Shown: positions 1 to 10,626 of the stretch, piece after piece
How the letters are laid out: each line of letters starts with the position of its first letter
How positions within the stretch are numbered: the stretch's first letter is position 1
Source of the DNA: Phytophthora colocasiae
Lineage: Eukaryota; Oomycota; Peronosporomycetes; Peronosporales; Peronosporaceae
Assembly (NCBI GenBank): GCA_018806915.1
Contig: JAGKQI010000040.1
Location: 434,001-498,000, forward strand
Length of the DNA stretch: 64,000 nt
Direction: 5' to 3'
Position numbers and translations under genes: made by a program
Notes under the pieces: generated by a model
Seen by the model: the letters and a program-made list of their open reading frames with translations, nothing else
Database searches by the model: none
Told to the model about the DNA's origin: nothing

Positions 1-1
1 C

Positions 2-268
2 AAAGAGGAACGCATCGCCCCAGTTGCTGCGTACTATTACACGTACATGCTTCATTCATCACCGTCGACGTCAACTCAATCGTCCCAGATTCTACACGCA
101 GTGGAAGACAACACACCACTACCGAAAGCAGCTAAGGCTGTCATCGCTGTCGTTAGCGTTGGTCTCATTACTGGGGCGATTATTGGTACCGTCATGCTTA
201 CCAAGATGCTCAATAAGACCATTTTGTCAACGGGCTCGGACGCTCCTAAGTTACTGACAGATGACTAA
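2..268 (+). CDS. Small RXLR-like effector, C-terminal part only
   Basis: The frame is open from the left edge, so the start, signal peptide and any RXLR motif lie outside the window. The visible part starts with an EER-like stretch (KEER, about residues 1-4) and PVAAY, then QILHAVEDN, and ends with a hydrophobic segment (AVIAVVSVGLITGAIIGTVM) followed by a short polar tail. The same order (EER, PVAAY, QILNAVEDN, hydrophobic segment) is seen in the complete gene at 10627-11010, so the two are paralogs now separated by the chromovirus insertion. The family is a secreted effector type; the host target is unknown. The hydrophobic tail may anchor the protein in a membrane, which is inference. Confidence 0.6.
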   Translation, partial: KEERIAPVAAYYYTYMLHSSPSTSTQSSQILHAVEDNTPLPKAAKAVIAVVSVGLITGAIIGTVMLTKMLNKTILSTGSDAPKLLTDD

Positions 269-375
269 GTACTACTCATAAGATAAATCATTCCCGTGTT
301 AAACTTTGGATAAAGTCGATATCAACGACAAAACCTTATAACTTCTCAACAGTAAAAAAAATTCTTGAGTAATGT

Positions 376-689
376 TGTGACGGGGGTCACACAGCACTTC
401 ACACAGAGGAAGGCTTGGAGTATACAAACTCCTAGTGAACGGCAGTTCACTCGGTCCAAAGACTTGGGGAGACTAACTAAAGATTAGGTAGATTTAAGAC
501 TGAATATATTATAGATACTTGTTAGCTTGGCCTGCAATACAAACTAAAAGATATCTATAGTGTAACCTATATAGAAGGTGATAGGTGGCTGCGGAGCCAC
601 CTGCCACGTGTCACCATGATGTGTGACACACCAAATGTATCCACTTCGGAAGAGTGACTAAAGTCACTCTTCAATGTAACCCCGTTACA
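376..689 (-). repeat. 3' LTR of chromovirus copy 1
   Basis: A 314 bp LTR bounded by TGTGACGGGG and CCCCGTTACA, which are near-perfect inverted ends. It is the downstream LTR with respect to the minus-strand coding frames. It supplies the uninterrupted reference sequence that shows exactly where the mariner-like element (in copy 1) and the Helentron (in copy 2) inserted. Confidence 0.92.
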
Positions 690-702
690 TCCTCCCCCAC
701 TT
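690..702 (-). other. Polypurine tract of chromovirus copy 1
   Basis: On the minus strand the 13 bases directly before the 3' LTR read AAGTGGGGGAGGA, which is all purine except one T. It is the expected plus-strand priming site. The same tract sits at 48899-48911 in copy 2. Confidence 0.8.
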
Positions 703-871
703 AGATTCGACTCTCGTCCAATCAGAGAAGAGAGAAAATCCCTTTCACATTTCTCTCTTCAATGTCGAAATCGATCGACCTGCCGCCAGCTCTTATCGCT
801 GCGGCTTCTGCTCTCACAGAGCACAGGGCGCACTGCCAACGCGTACCAGGCTTCCTTGGAAGCCCAGCAAC

Positions 872-3061
872 ATGTCTGCAAAGGGTGCAAACCCAGACGC
901 GCAAGCGTCTTCACGGAAGAAGGCTGCAAAGCCAACTTCCAAGCCAGCCAAGCCTCGCGGCAAGGCTTCGGCACTTCATGAGGCCACCGATGTGGCCTCC
1001 AGGGCTCTTAGCTCGCCCAGCAGCACTGCTGCGACGGCTAGCCCTAGCCAAAGGCGCAGTAGGTCTCCGTCCCTACCGCCTGATACTCGACCGAATCCTC
1101 GGTTCGAGTATAGGGACCATAGTCCCGGTTCCTGGAGTCCTTCCGAACAGGAAGCGACTCTTGTCAGCTACTCGGGCGACGAGAGCGACAACGGCGACGC
1201 CGAGGGCAAGCCTGCGGCGGGTGCTCCAACCACGGAGGAGCACCATGGAGACAAGGACACCGCGTCCAAGTCTCCCGACAACACCAGCGGCCGTGGTGGC
1301 GACACTACGCCACCACCTGTCAGACATCTGACACTTGCTGAAGGGCGCGAACGCGCCCGGGCCATTCTGGCAGAGGAGAAGGTGCCCAGCACCAACTCCA
1401 AGAAGCGTCATGCTTCACAGTCTCCTTGTCAAGACATGACAAGGAGAAGGGAGCTCGAAGAGATCTTCGGCCCCGACGACGTCGACGATGACGCCGATGA
1501 GGAGGAGGGGCTCATCTGCGAGCCCCAAGAGATCACTAACGATCTCGATGAGCAGCAAGAGCTCTTTCAGGCTGATCAACAGCCAATGCGCACCGCACCA
1601 ACGGTCGCACGTGAGTCTCATCAACACGATGAGGACTCTGCCCACCAGCGGGGATACTACCCGCCCGATCAAGGCGCGGGAGCTGCTGCGTATCTCGAGC
1701 AGCTCCAGGACCCACGTCCTCTCATAGGGGGCCATACCTCCAAAGGCACCTATGAGCGGGCCTTGATTCAGAAAGAACCTCTCTTTCAAGGCAACCTCTC
1801 TGTTGCCAGGTGCGTGCTTCTAGCACAGCACCGAATTCCTCTCAAGGAATTCACCTCGCTTCGCAAGAAGCCTGAGACTAAGGGTGGTCTCAAGCCCACA
1901 TGGGGTTACCCATGGGTTCTCCCAGAGAACACTGCGTCGTGGGTCGACGCTGAGGACCTCTTTTGGCAATGGGTCCGGTTGACAGTCAAGTCAACCCAGG
2001 AGTACCACAAACTCCGTGACGAAGATCACCTGGAGGACATCCTCCGCCTCCGGGACCTTCGTGTCCAGTTTGCCCACCTCGTAGGCAAACGGCAGCTCCA
2101 TCATAAGATGGAGCGACTGAGAACTGAGTCTCAGTCCAGCGCTCACAATGAGCGCGGGTATGGAACACATACATCTGTGTTCCAACCCCGTTCAGCGGCT
2201 AAGAAGCCGCGGACTGCTACGAGGCTGCCGCCGTGCCTCTTCCCAGCACGCGACAGCCTTCGGGCAGTCAACCTGGAGCCGCTCAATCGGCTCCCAGGTA
2301 CTCTGCGACGCAGGGTACCCGCGCCACTTCACTCGGAGCTGGCGCTTCCCACCCGCGACGCCGCTCCTGGAGAACCCGGGCTCCACATGGTAGTGGCGTT
2401 CTCCGTTCCGGTCAAGCAAATCCGGAGGAGGCCTCGCTCGACTGCTCTTTCGAGCCGTCCCCGACGTTGGGGACTCAGAGGCCTTCGACTGGGCCTCTTG
2501 ACCAACTTGTTGCTGAGCAACAGGAGGAGATCCGTCTCCTCCGAGCGCGTGTCCTTGCGCTTGAGGGTGCTCTTGGTCTTGAGCATGGCGGCCAAGCTGC
2601 CCCTGCAGCCGACCTGCCTGGTGTCTTGCGCCAGTTGGAAGACCTGCGTCTCGCGATGCAGGATCTTCATGGTCGTGTAGACCGTAGTGCCCCTTCGCGG
2701 GCACTTGACTCTCTTCGTCAAGAGGTCTACGACCTTCAGGCGACGATGTCTCGCCGGGAGTCGCAACCGTACGCGTACTCCCAGTCGTCGTTCGACTCTC
2801 GCCCTAGGGGCCTACTCCTTTGGCCCCTCGGTGTATCCACACCGCTCGTACCTTCCGCCGGGGTACGGCTTCGCCCCTGGGAGTCACCAAACTCCCTATT
2901 ACCTGGGGCGCTCGGCGCCTGACGCTCAACCTCGCGTCGAGGAGGTTCACTCTCCTCCTCGCGGCCGCCTTCAACCTCTTGAGGGGCCGCATGACCCTGA
3001 GGGTCATGGTACCGCTTCAGACGACCCACATAAAACGTCGGGTGGGTCGTCATCGACTTAG
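872..3061 (+). pseudogene. Antisense gene inside chromovirus copy 1 (unknown protein, coiled coil)
   Basis: On the strand opposite gag-pol, a frame begins with ATG at 872 and stays open to about 2215. It continues in the next frame to a stop at 3061, after one missing base near 2216 that copy 2 still has. The product would be about 730 residues. It has a lysine/serine/proline-rich start, an acidic stretch near residues 190-215 (DDVDDDADEEEG), a conserved-looking middle (WGYPWVLPEN, DLFWQWVRLT), and a clear leucine-rich coiled coil around 2500-2760 (LDQLVAEQQEEIRLLRARV). No known domain is recognised. It overlaps the integrase tail and chromodomain region on the other strand. Copy 2 carries the same frame with different lesions, which argues for an ancestral gene. 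Confidence 0.6.
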
Positions 3062-6000
3062 GCAAGTCGATCGTGTAGGCAGCACCGTGCCTACTCAGGA
3101 CCTTAAAGGGTCCAATGAAGCGATGCTTCAACTTGTTGCTCACCGTGGAGCTAACAGTGTTAAGAGGTAGGTTCCTAGTGTCGAGTAGCACTAAGTCACC
3201 CACATTAAATACACTTAAGTTTCCTCTCCCATGTTGGTCTGAGTACTCCTTTTGCTTGTCCTGTGCGAGTGCCATTGCATCTCGCACCCGGCTGATCACA
3301 TTCAGCCTGTTGCCGACAAATGTCGACAACTTCTTCCGCAACGCGGCTGGTTCCACACCGGAAACCTGGGAGGAAAGCTCTTTCCGAGCCTCTCCCCCAC
3401 TTACTCTCGAAGCCGCGGTGCCCCCACCCAGTGTGAGCGGCACCTGGGGGTTCCGAAGCCCGTTCAAGTAGAACGGCGTGAACCCCGTTGACGCGTGTAC
3501 CGCGTTGTTGAGTGCAAACTCAACCATAGGCAGCTGCGCTGACCAAGAGCGCGGCGCCTCAGCGCAAACACTGCGCAGCACGTCCTCAACCACTCGGTTG
3601 ACGCGCTCAGTCTGGCCATCGGTCTGCGGATGGTCCGCTGTTGACATCGTCAACCGTGTTCCAAGCAATTGGAACAGCGTTTTCCAAAACGCAGCGGTAA
3701 ACCGCGGGTCGCGGTCAGAGACAACAGTCTCAGGCAACCCGTGATAGCGGAAGACGCTATCAAGGAACAACTTCGCAGTTTGTTCCCGGTAATGGTCTCA
3801 GAGACCGGAGCAAGATGCACCATCTTGCTCAACCGGCATACAAACACCACAATGCCGGTGTTCTTCTGGTCATCGGCCGGAAGGCCGAAGACAAAGTCGA
3901 GACTCATCGACTTCCAGCAGTCCAGTGGGACTGGCAGGCTCTGCAGCGGAGCCGACGCGTGCCCCGCTGGCTTCACGCGCTGACATGTTTCACATGTCTT
4001 GATGTACTTGGCCACCCACTTGTACATGTGGGCCCACCAAAACATCAGAGAGACCCCATGATAGGTCTTCTCTCGGCCCAAGTGGCCACTGAAGGCACAT
4101 CGTGCCTCGTGAAGTATATCATACTTCAGATCCTCGTCGTTCGGAACAACGACCCGCGGAGGATCCCGGGCTCCACCCGATAGTGGAGCAGGCCATCGGC
4201 CCACTCATAGCGGTGGAGCCGTGCCCGCTGTCGAGGCGTAAGCCATTCGACCTTGGCATCCGTGCCAGCGGACAAATACCGCACAATAGGGGCGAGGGCG
4301 TCATCGTCCCGATACGCCAAGCGTATTCGATCGTAAAGATCCGTCGTGGCCCGACTAATATGAGCGAACTCATAGTCGGGCCTGCGCGACAAAGCGTCGG
4401 CAAGCGTGTTGAGCTTGCCAGGCTTGTATTCAACGCGGAAGTTATACTCCGCGAAGAATGACAGCCAACGCGCCATCCGCTGCGATAAGTGCGGCGTATG
4501 GATGGCTGTCCGCAAGGACGCGTGGTCCGTATAGACCACAAAGGGCCTTGAGCCCAGAAGATGCACCCTGAACTTGACAAGGGCATACTTCATCGACAAG
4601 AGTTCCTTGTCGTGAACGGATAAGTCCGTTCGGCAGCCTTCAGCTGCCTGGACTGGAACGAGATCACCCTATCTCGTCCCTCATCGTCCTGTTGCAATAG
4701 CGCACAGCCAATTGCATAGTCGGAAGCGTCACAGACAACGCTAAACGACTTGGCATCGTCCGGCAACGCCAGGACGGGCGCGCATTGCAAGCTCGCCTTG
4801 ATGCTATCAAAAGCATCCTGGTGCTGGCGCTCCCAGCACCACTCGGCCTCCTTCTTCAGAAGGTCCGACAAAGGCTTTGCGAGTCCCGCATAGCCAGCAC
4901 TGTACTTTGTGCAAGTAGTTGGCTAAGCCCAACCACTTCCTCAGGTCCTTCTGTGACCGGAGGAACAGGCCATGCCGCAATGGCTTTGACCTTGTCAGGA
5001 TCCGCTCGGACCCCGACGCTGCTGACGAAGCAGCCGAGGACCTTAATCTCCTCAGCTGCGAAGACGCACTTGTCGATGTTGGCATAGAGCTTGTTAGCTC
5101 TCATGACCTCAAACACTCGACGGAGGTGCTCTCGATGCACCTCTATAGCCATCTTCTTGCCTCCCTCGGCACGGCTATGGACGAATATATCGTCAAAGTA
5201 CGTCTGCGTGAACGCACGCAAAGGTCTAAACAACTGTGTGACCAAGCGATTGAAGGTCGCTGGTGCGTTGGATAGACCTTGTGGCATTACCAGCCACTCC
5301 CAGAGCATACCGCTCGGCGTGCTCACGGCCGTGAGCGGGATATCACACTCCCGCATCAGGATCTGGTAGTATCCATCCACCAGATCCAGCGCGCTATACA
5401 GCGTGCAGCCGGCCATGTTGTTCAACAACACATCCTTGCGAGGGATCGGCGTCTGTGCTGGCACAGTCGCGCTGTTCAGCTTATTGTAAGCATGAACCAG
5501 ACGCCACTTCCCGTTCGGCTTGCGAACGCAGAAGGTTGGCGTCGAGTGCGGGGCTTCGATTCCCGCACCATTCCCGCTTTCGCCTTAGCGGCGAAGAACG
5601 CGTCAATGACGTCGCTCTGCTCTCGGGGCAGGGGCCATTGACGCGTGACACAATATTTTGTGCCTGGCACGAGATCAATCTCGTGCCTGATCCCTCGGTC
5701 TGGTGGGAGCTTTGAGGGTGGGTCCTTGGACACCACGTCCTCAAACTCCTTCACTAAAGGATACAGCGGATCCTTTGGATTCTTCAGAATCTCGGAGCCC
5801 GTGCGCGACGCACGTTGCTTCCGGAACTCCTCCAGGACGTCTTCGTCCATCACTGAGGAGGAGTTCAACTCCTCTGGAGTGGGCTCCGGCCTAAGGGAGA
5901 ACCATCTCCGATATCTCCCCGGCCTTCAACTCGGCCAGGAAGTCCTCCATCGCGACTTCCTCGAGGTTCAATAGCTCTGATACCTCAGGCAGGGGTGCCA

Positions 6001-7155
6001 ACTCGATGGCCCCTGCCTTCACGCGATGCCTGGTCACGCCGTCGAAGATGTGATAGCATTCTTCGACCGACTGTGACCTAGGAGCCTTTAGCTCCTGTCC
6101 CAAGTCCTCGTGGACTTCTTCGGGATGGTATTCTACCAACCCCGGCTTACGACCATGGCGTGGGGTTAACTTACCCACGCCAGGTGATGCCACTACGATG
6201 GCATCACGAGCCCTCATGGCTCCGTGCGGAACTGCGTTACCCGCATCGGAAGCACCTTGGTGTCTTCCTGATCAGTTATGGTCTGAGCGACCTTGCGTGG
6301 AACTACTTCTCTCACGCCTGGTGATGCCACTACTTCGGCATCACGAGCCCTCGTGGCTCCATGCGGAACTCTGTTACCCGCATCAGTTATGGTCTGAGCG
6401 ACCTGGCGTCGAACTACTTCTCGTACGCCTGGCGATGCCACTACTTCGGCATCGCGAGCCATCTTGGCTTCCTGCGGAACTCTTTGATCCGCTTGTGGAC
6501 CTAAGTTACCCACCTGGTTAGTGCTCTCAGGCACTACCACAGTCGCAGCCTGTACGTCGCTGCGACTTCGGGCGTGGGGCCCTGCTATCGTTGCAGACCC
6601 ACACGTAGGGCAAGGGCCTCCGCCCGTTGCCCCGGCCATCCATGGCCCACGATCACTTCTCGTGTGGGGCGATGTAGCACCGACTACACCAGCCCCCAAA
6701 TACTCCTCGGACGCTGCCGCGTCCTGGCGGTTCCAGCGAACGCCCTTAGTCCTGACAGAGGTGGGAACATGACTCACCAAAGCTCTGTCAGAGACTGCAG
6801 GCCGGCTAGCCCCAATGGCTTTGCCGCGCCAATCGATCCAGGGCTCGTGCTTCTCAAGCCACGGCATCCCTAGGATCAAGTCGTACTTGTCCATCTCGAG
6901 GACAATGAACGACTCCACGCTGTCGAAGTCCTCAAACTTCACAGCCAGGTCCACCTGGACCTTTGGTACTTCCACCACCGTACCATCGGCTAGTCGTACG
7001 GCGACTAGCCCACTTCCCTCGCTCTCACGTAGAGCGTCCTCAAACTTGCCGCGATTCCTTGCGACAGTTTGTCGGCGATAAAAGTTCTTGCTCGCCCCAG
7101 AGTCTATCAAGACTCTAAAGGGGTTGTTAAACCCCCGTACACTCGCGTGTACCAC
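2192..7155 (-). pseudogene. pol of chromovirus copy 1 (protease, RT, RNase H, integrase, chromodomain)
   Basis: The parts occur in minus-strand order over several frames. Protease is at 6214-7155, with VLIDSGASKNF near its start. A linker covers 5476-6217. Reverse transcriptase is at 4856-5464, with LDLVDGYYQI and the catalytic YFDDIF box. RNase H is at 4126-4871 (VVCDASDYAIG, YTDHASLRT). Integrase is at 2736-4204, with the zinc-binding CETCQRVKPAG, SLDFVFGLP, VSDRDPRF and DGQTERVNR. A chromodomain lies near 2192-2400 (QLRVKWRGYPASQSTWEPIE). At least five frameshifts separate these blocks, so no full polyprotein can be made. Copy 2 is intact at several of these breaks, which shows they are secondary. 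Confidence 0.9.
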
Positions 7156-8296
7156 CAGCAGCCCACCGCTGCCCTTCTCCGCTTTGAGAGTCCCAAGACT
7201 CTCTGGGGCTAAGTCTCCACTGCGTGTGCCTCCCGCACCACCCGCATGGGGACTTAGTGTTTCCCCAGTAGGGCGCCCCGCCCCTACTGGTCCCCGGAGT
7301 TCCCCTGACTCTTGGGCGCCGGCTTCTTCCAGCGGCCCTTAGAGCCTTGAGGCTTGGAAGACCTCTTCCATTGCCCCCAGAGGGGCAGACACGTGCGAAG
7401 TGTCCGAAACGCCCGCACTCGAAACAGCGGATGCGTTTCTGCTCGGCGAGCCCCAAGTCCATAGGGGCTGGTCCCGAGCCTGCTCCATTCCCAGGAGCAC
7501 TGGCCGACGCCGTCGTCGGCCCGCTGTGACCTTGCCACGCAGAGGCAGGAGTCTGAGCCTGTGTATGGCTGTACTCCTCCTGGAGCGCGACTTGAATCGC
7601 CTCCTCCATCGTGTTGACCTGCACGCGGAACAGTTGCGTGCGGGCCGGGCTTACTCTTAAGCCGTCCATGAACACAGTGACTTGGATGTGTTCAGGTAGG
7701 GGGTTTCCTACCAGAGATGCCGCGAGAACACGCATCTCTTGGATGTACTCGTGCAGGTCACGTTTCCCTTGCTTGCAGGCTAGGAAGCGTGACCGCTGGC
7801 GATACTCATAGTTCGCCGGGAGGAATGCGGCCCGAAGCTGTTCGCACAGCTGGGCCCAGGATGTAAAACATCCAGGCGACGTCGCTTCGCGCGTGTACGC
7901 CCATGTCTTCGCTCGACCCCCGAGGTTAGACAGCGCGAAAGCGACCCGAAGTCGCTCCACCGAGATGAGAGCCGCCTCCATGGCGAGCTCAACTTCTCGG
8001 ATCCAGAAGTGAAGGTTTTCACCTTCTTTCCCTTCATAGGGAAGAACCTTGAGTCTTAAAGGCTTGGGCTGAACCGGCCTCGGTTCAACCACAGGAGCCT
8101 CAAAGGTTCCTCGAACGTGCTCAATGAGCCCACGTTCGTACATGTCGAACGCCGCCACGCGTTCGACCTGCTCGGCCGGCGTCGCCGCCGCCAAGCTCCG
8201 GAAGGCATCCATCCCAAAGATGCCCGCCATCTTCCGGACCGACTCAAACTGAGAGTCGGTCAAGTGAGGAAACTCACTTCGATCCATGATGGCCAA
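7127..8296 (-). CDS. gag of chromovirus copy 1
   Basis: A 389-residue frame starting MAIMDRSEFPHL. It has the retrotransposon gag core (LRLKVLPYEGKEGENLHFWI, then WAYTREATSPGCFTSWAQL) and a CCHC zinc knuckle near residues 305-320 (CFECGRFGHFARVC, spacing C-x2-C-x4-H-x4-C). Gag packages element RNA in cytoplasmic particles. After the knuckle the reading frame slips in a C-run near 7375; copy 2 has one more C there, so the last 70 or so residues of this frame are not the original gag end. The frame overlaps the protease frame by about 30 nt. Confidence 0.85.
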   Translation of the reverse strand: MAIMDRSEFPHLTDSQFESVRKMAGIFGMDAFRSLAAATPAEQVERVAAFDMYERGLIEHVRGTFEAPVVEPRPVQPKPLRLKVLPYEGKEGENLHFWIREVELAMEAALISVERLRVAFALSNLGGRAKTWAYTREATSPGCFTSWAQLCEQLRAAFLPANYEYRQRSRFLACKQGKRDLHEYIQEMRVLAASLVGNPLPEHIQVTVFMDGLRVSPARTQLFRVQVNTMEEAIQVALQEEYSHTQAQTPASAWQGHSGPTTASASAPGNGAGSGPAPMDLGLAEQKRIRCFECGRFGHFARVCPSGGNGRGLPSLKALRAAGRSRRPRVRGTPGTSRGGAPYWGNTKSPCGWCGRHTQWRLSPRESWDSQSGEGQRWAAGGTRECTGV

Positions 8297-8360
8297 CTAC
8301 TTCTGGCCACAGAGGATTCAGGTAATCAATCTACCCGCGTAGGCGTAGGATTGACTACAA

Positions 8361-8369
8361 GTGCTACCA
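8361..8369 (-). other. Primer binding site of chromovirus copy 1
   Basis: On the minus strand TGGTAGCAC lies two bases inside the 5' LTR. TGGTAGC is complementary to a tRNA 3' end reading GCTACCA, as in initiator methionine tRNA. Copy 2 has the identical site at 56981-56989. Confidence 0.7.
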
Positions 8370-8680
8370 AGTGTGTCGGGGGTCACACAGCACTTCACAC
8401 AGAGGAAGGCTTGGAGTATACAAACTCCTAGTGAACGGCAGTTCACTCGGTCCCCAAAGACTTGGGGAGACTAACTAAAGATTAGGTAGATTTAAGACTG
8501 AATATATTATAGATACTTGTTAGCTTGGACTGCAATACAAACTAAAAGATATTGTCGTTTTCAGCGAAATTTCCCAAACTGGGCCGATTCGCGACCCTTA
8601 GGGCGAACCGACGGGCAATCGACCAAAGCAAGATCTTCGTTGCTTCACTCTCTCATCTAAGGCAAACAGCGTTGTGTAAG

Positions 8681-8920
8681 ATGGAAGCTGCGGTCGCGAC
8701 ACAACATGCCCACCCTAACACAGTTTTACACTGTTTGTACGGATACTACAACCTTGGTTACTCAAAAAAGGAGCTCGCTCGCGTTTACAACAAGGATTTG
8801 AAGACAATAAGCAATTGGATTCGCGTCTATGAATCCACAGGGACATACCAACGAGCAACGACCTCGACCGACAAGAAATTTACGAAGTCTCTTGTGATTT
8901 TACCGCCCTCCCCTTCATGA
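8681..8920 (+). pseudogene. N-terminal helix-turn-helix remnant of a mariner-like transposase
   Basis: A frame of 79 residues from the ATG at 8681; the frame is open back to the element's left end without a better start. It contains YNLGYSKKELARVYNKDLKT followed by ISNWIRVYE, which has the look of the homeodomain-like DNA-binding helix-turn-helix at the start of Tc1/mariner and pogo-type transposases. It stops after about 80 residues, where an autonomous protein would have about 300-500, and no catalytic domain follows. Specific family assignment is inference. Confidence 0.5.
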
Positions 8921-9556
8921 ATTCGCGGAATTTATGCCATATCTTCTCCACAATGCTGCTGAACGACGCGCCCTCAACAGCATACACTTCCAGCGCGTCA
9001 CCGGACGTGTCACGTTGGCTGACAGCGGCCTTGACTATCGGCTTCACGACAAGCCTGTATAGGTGTCCATCAGTCGATGGACGCTCACCACCATCGCGTG
9101 TAGCTCGCTGCATAAGACGGGGTGATCGACGAACTAATGCCACGCTCTCGGTGTTTGCTGCAACCCGCGCCAACGAGTCCGCTTCTGGAGTGCTAATGCC
9201 AGCTCCAGCTGACTCAATCTGACCCAGCCTTGGTGACCTTCTTATGGGGGAGTTCTCGCTGAACTTGATGGTGAGGATGGACATGTAGCAGGGTGCTGCG
9301 GAGTTATGGATCCATGAGCATTGCTTTCAGCCGTGCTCGCTGTTGATGAAGTGAAGCGCGGCGAATCTTGTGCCAGTTGGATGCTCTCGGGACTCAGCTC
9401 TTCATGCAGAGACCTCCTCGCATGTGAGCAAGCAGAATAAGGATGGACTCGCTGCGAAACACGTCTGCTACGCGCATCCTCTCGCTGCGGCGAGGGGTCT
9501 GTCGTGTCGCCGCGACCAACCATGTCTTCGCTTGTAGTGCTATCCACGCTCGCCAT
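8880..9556 (-). pseudogene. Unknown cargo frame in the mariner-like element
   Basis: Minus-strand frame from the ATG at 9556 to about 9245, continuing after one frameshift to a stop at 8880, about 225 residues in all. It is rich in Ser, Arg and Pro. Two copies of RRSPRL are spaced about 37 residues apart, and a more globular end reads YRLVVKPIVKAAVSQR and IVEKIWHKFREFMKGR. It is not transposase-like and no family is recognised. It overlaps the 3' end of the helix-turn-helix frame on the other strand. It could be captured cargo or a second element protein. Confidence 0.35.
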
Positions 9557-10028
9557 TGTTGTGAGATGAAACACTGAACAGTCATGAAATCTAGTCATTT
9601 TGATAGGTCTGGCGATTGGGCGGCGGTTCGCCTCGGGTCGATTCAATGAACCGCCCTTGGGAATTTTGAATGAAATCCACAATATCTATAGTGTAACCTA
9701 TATAGAAGGTGATAGGTGGCTGCGGAGCCACCTGCCACGTGTCACCATGATGTGTGACACACCAAATGTATCCACTTCGGAAGAGTGACTAAAGTCACTC
9801 TTCAATGTAACCCCGTTACAAATGTTCTACAGAGTCAACGACAAGGAACAGCAACTGTTTTTCCCTGCTCGCATTTCAATACATGTAGATTAATTCTTCC
9901 CACATCTACAGTAATTTACCCCTGAATGTAGCGAATTCCTTTAATAATGCGGCAGAACCCGCAGTTTACACCCTAGATAATAGTGCCAGTCATGGTTACT
10001 GCTAGAAAACCAATTCCAAACGTTCGCC

Positions 10029-10440
10029 ATGAGCGCAGCGTCAACTGTTATAATTAATTTGGAATACAATGTACAAACTACCATTCACTCACTGTCCCCT
10101 TTGGCCATTCCAGAAGTCCTTCGAGCCCATCAAAGCGCTTCAACTTTACCTCATGTCTGCCATTGTACAGAAGCTACCTACCTCGGATTTGAGGAAGTTG
10201 GACGTGAAGTTGGACGTGAAGAAGTCTAACTCGTCTCAAAAGAACCCACAGAGTGGTCAATGCAGGATTGCAGCGTCCTATAAACCCTTGCTGCATCCGA
10301 ATCAGACGCACTGAAGAACGGCAAGTCGCTGCCGAAATGGGCCAAGGCTATCATTGTTGTGGTATCATTGTGGGCGTGGTGTGGTGGTCAAGATCAAAAA
10401 ATTGATCAGCAAGGCCGATACAAACTCGGAGGCAGCGTAA
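10029..10440 (+). pseudogene. Decayed paralog of the small hydrophobic-tail effectors
   Basis: The stretch 10310-10435 encodes, with a frame change, KSLPKWAKAIIVVV and then a second hydrophobic piece. This resembles the PMPKWFKTVLAVV region of the gene at 10627. No start, signal peptide or EER motif survives. The upstream part from 10029 has only short frames. It is a relic of the local effector cluster. The region between 9826 and 10028 shows nothing recognisable. Confidence 0.45.
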
Positions 10441-10582
10441 TCTTCTTCCTCTTTAAAAGAACGGCGTGAACTGATTACACCAATTTCGGTCTTCTTGAAC
10501 TTTTAGTTTTGGCGGATCTTCATGAGCGGTACGTCAACTATGATGACTTTCTGACTAAAACTACTCCACATTACGGCTTCCT

Positions 10583-10598
10583 GGTCATTCTTGAATTG
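10583..10598 (+). promoter_or_regulatory. Oomycete initiator-like element
   Basis: GGTCATTCTTGAATTG matches the Phytophthora initiator consensus GCTCATTYYNCAWTTT at 13 of 16 positions and lies 29 bases before the ATG at 10627. A near-identical element (GGTCATTCTTGAA, from 11572) precedes the broken paralog at 11588. Confidence 0.5.
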
Positions 10599-10626
10599 TC
10601 GCGGTAGTCATTACTTGGTTTCCATA

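Larger units (their letters stand above)
8552..9682 (+). mobile_element. Tc1/mariner-like element nested in the LTR
   Basis: The 1131 bp insert is flanked by TA on both sides (8550-8551 and 9683-9684), and the uninterrupted LTR has a single TA at 552-553. The ends are imperfect inverted repeats of about 75 bp: TTGTCGTTTTC at the left and, read inward from the right, TTGTGGATTTC; both continue with a CCCAA block and a GGCGAACCG block. TA duplication is the mark of the Tc1/mariner superfamily. Inside are a helix-turn-helix fragment on the plus strand and an unrelated frame on the minus strand. No complete DDE catalytic domain is present, so it is non-autonomous. Confidence 0.85.
376..9820 (-). 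mobile_element. Gypsy chromovirus copy 1 (complete, with perfect TSD)
   Basis: This is an LTR retrotransposon of the Ty3/Gypsy chromovirus type, with gag, protease, reverse transcriptase, RNase H, integrase and chromodomain all on the minus strand. It is flanked by the 5 bp direct duplication AATGT (371-375 and 9821-9825). LTRs are 376-689 and 8372-9820; the latter is longer because it holds a nested DNA transposon at 8552-9682. A primer binding site (8361-8369) and polypurine tract (690-702) fit minus-strand transcription. Apart from the insertion, the LTRs differ by only about two substitutions and one 2 bp indel, so the insertion is young, yet gag-pol already carries several frameshifts. 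A sister copy lies at 35002-57289. Confidence 0.93.
8372..9820 (-). repeat. 5' LTR of chromovirus copy 1, split by a nested transposon
   Basis: The LTR runs 8372-8551 and resumes at 9685-9820. Together these give 316 bp, equal to the 314 bp LTR at 376-689 plus a 2 bp indel. Everything between is a TA-flanked insertion. As the promoter-bearing LTR for gag-pol, this copy is probably silenced by the interruption. Confidence 0.9.

Noticed and set aside
762..1331. Plus-strand frame of 189 codons at the left of chromovirus copy 1, also present in copy 2 at 48971
   Set aside because: It overlaps the longer antisense gene in another frame and has shadow-like composition (Arg/Pro/Thr-rich). The 872 frame with the coiled coil is the better candidate.
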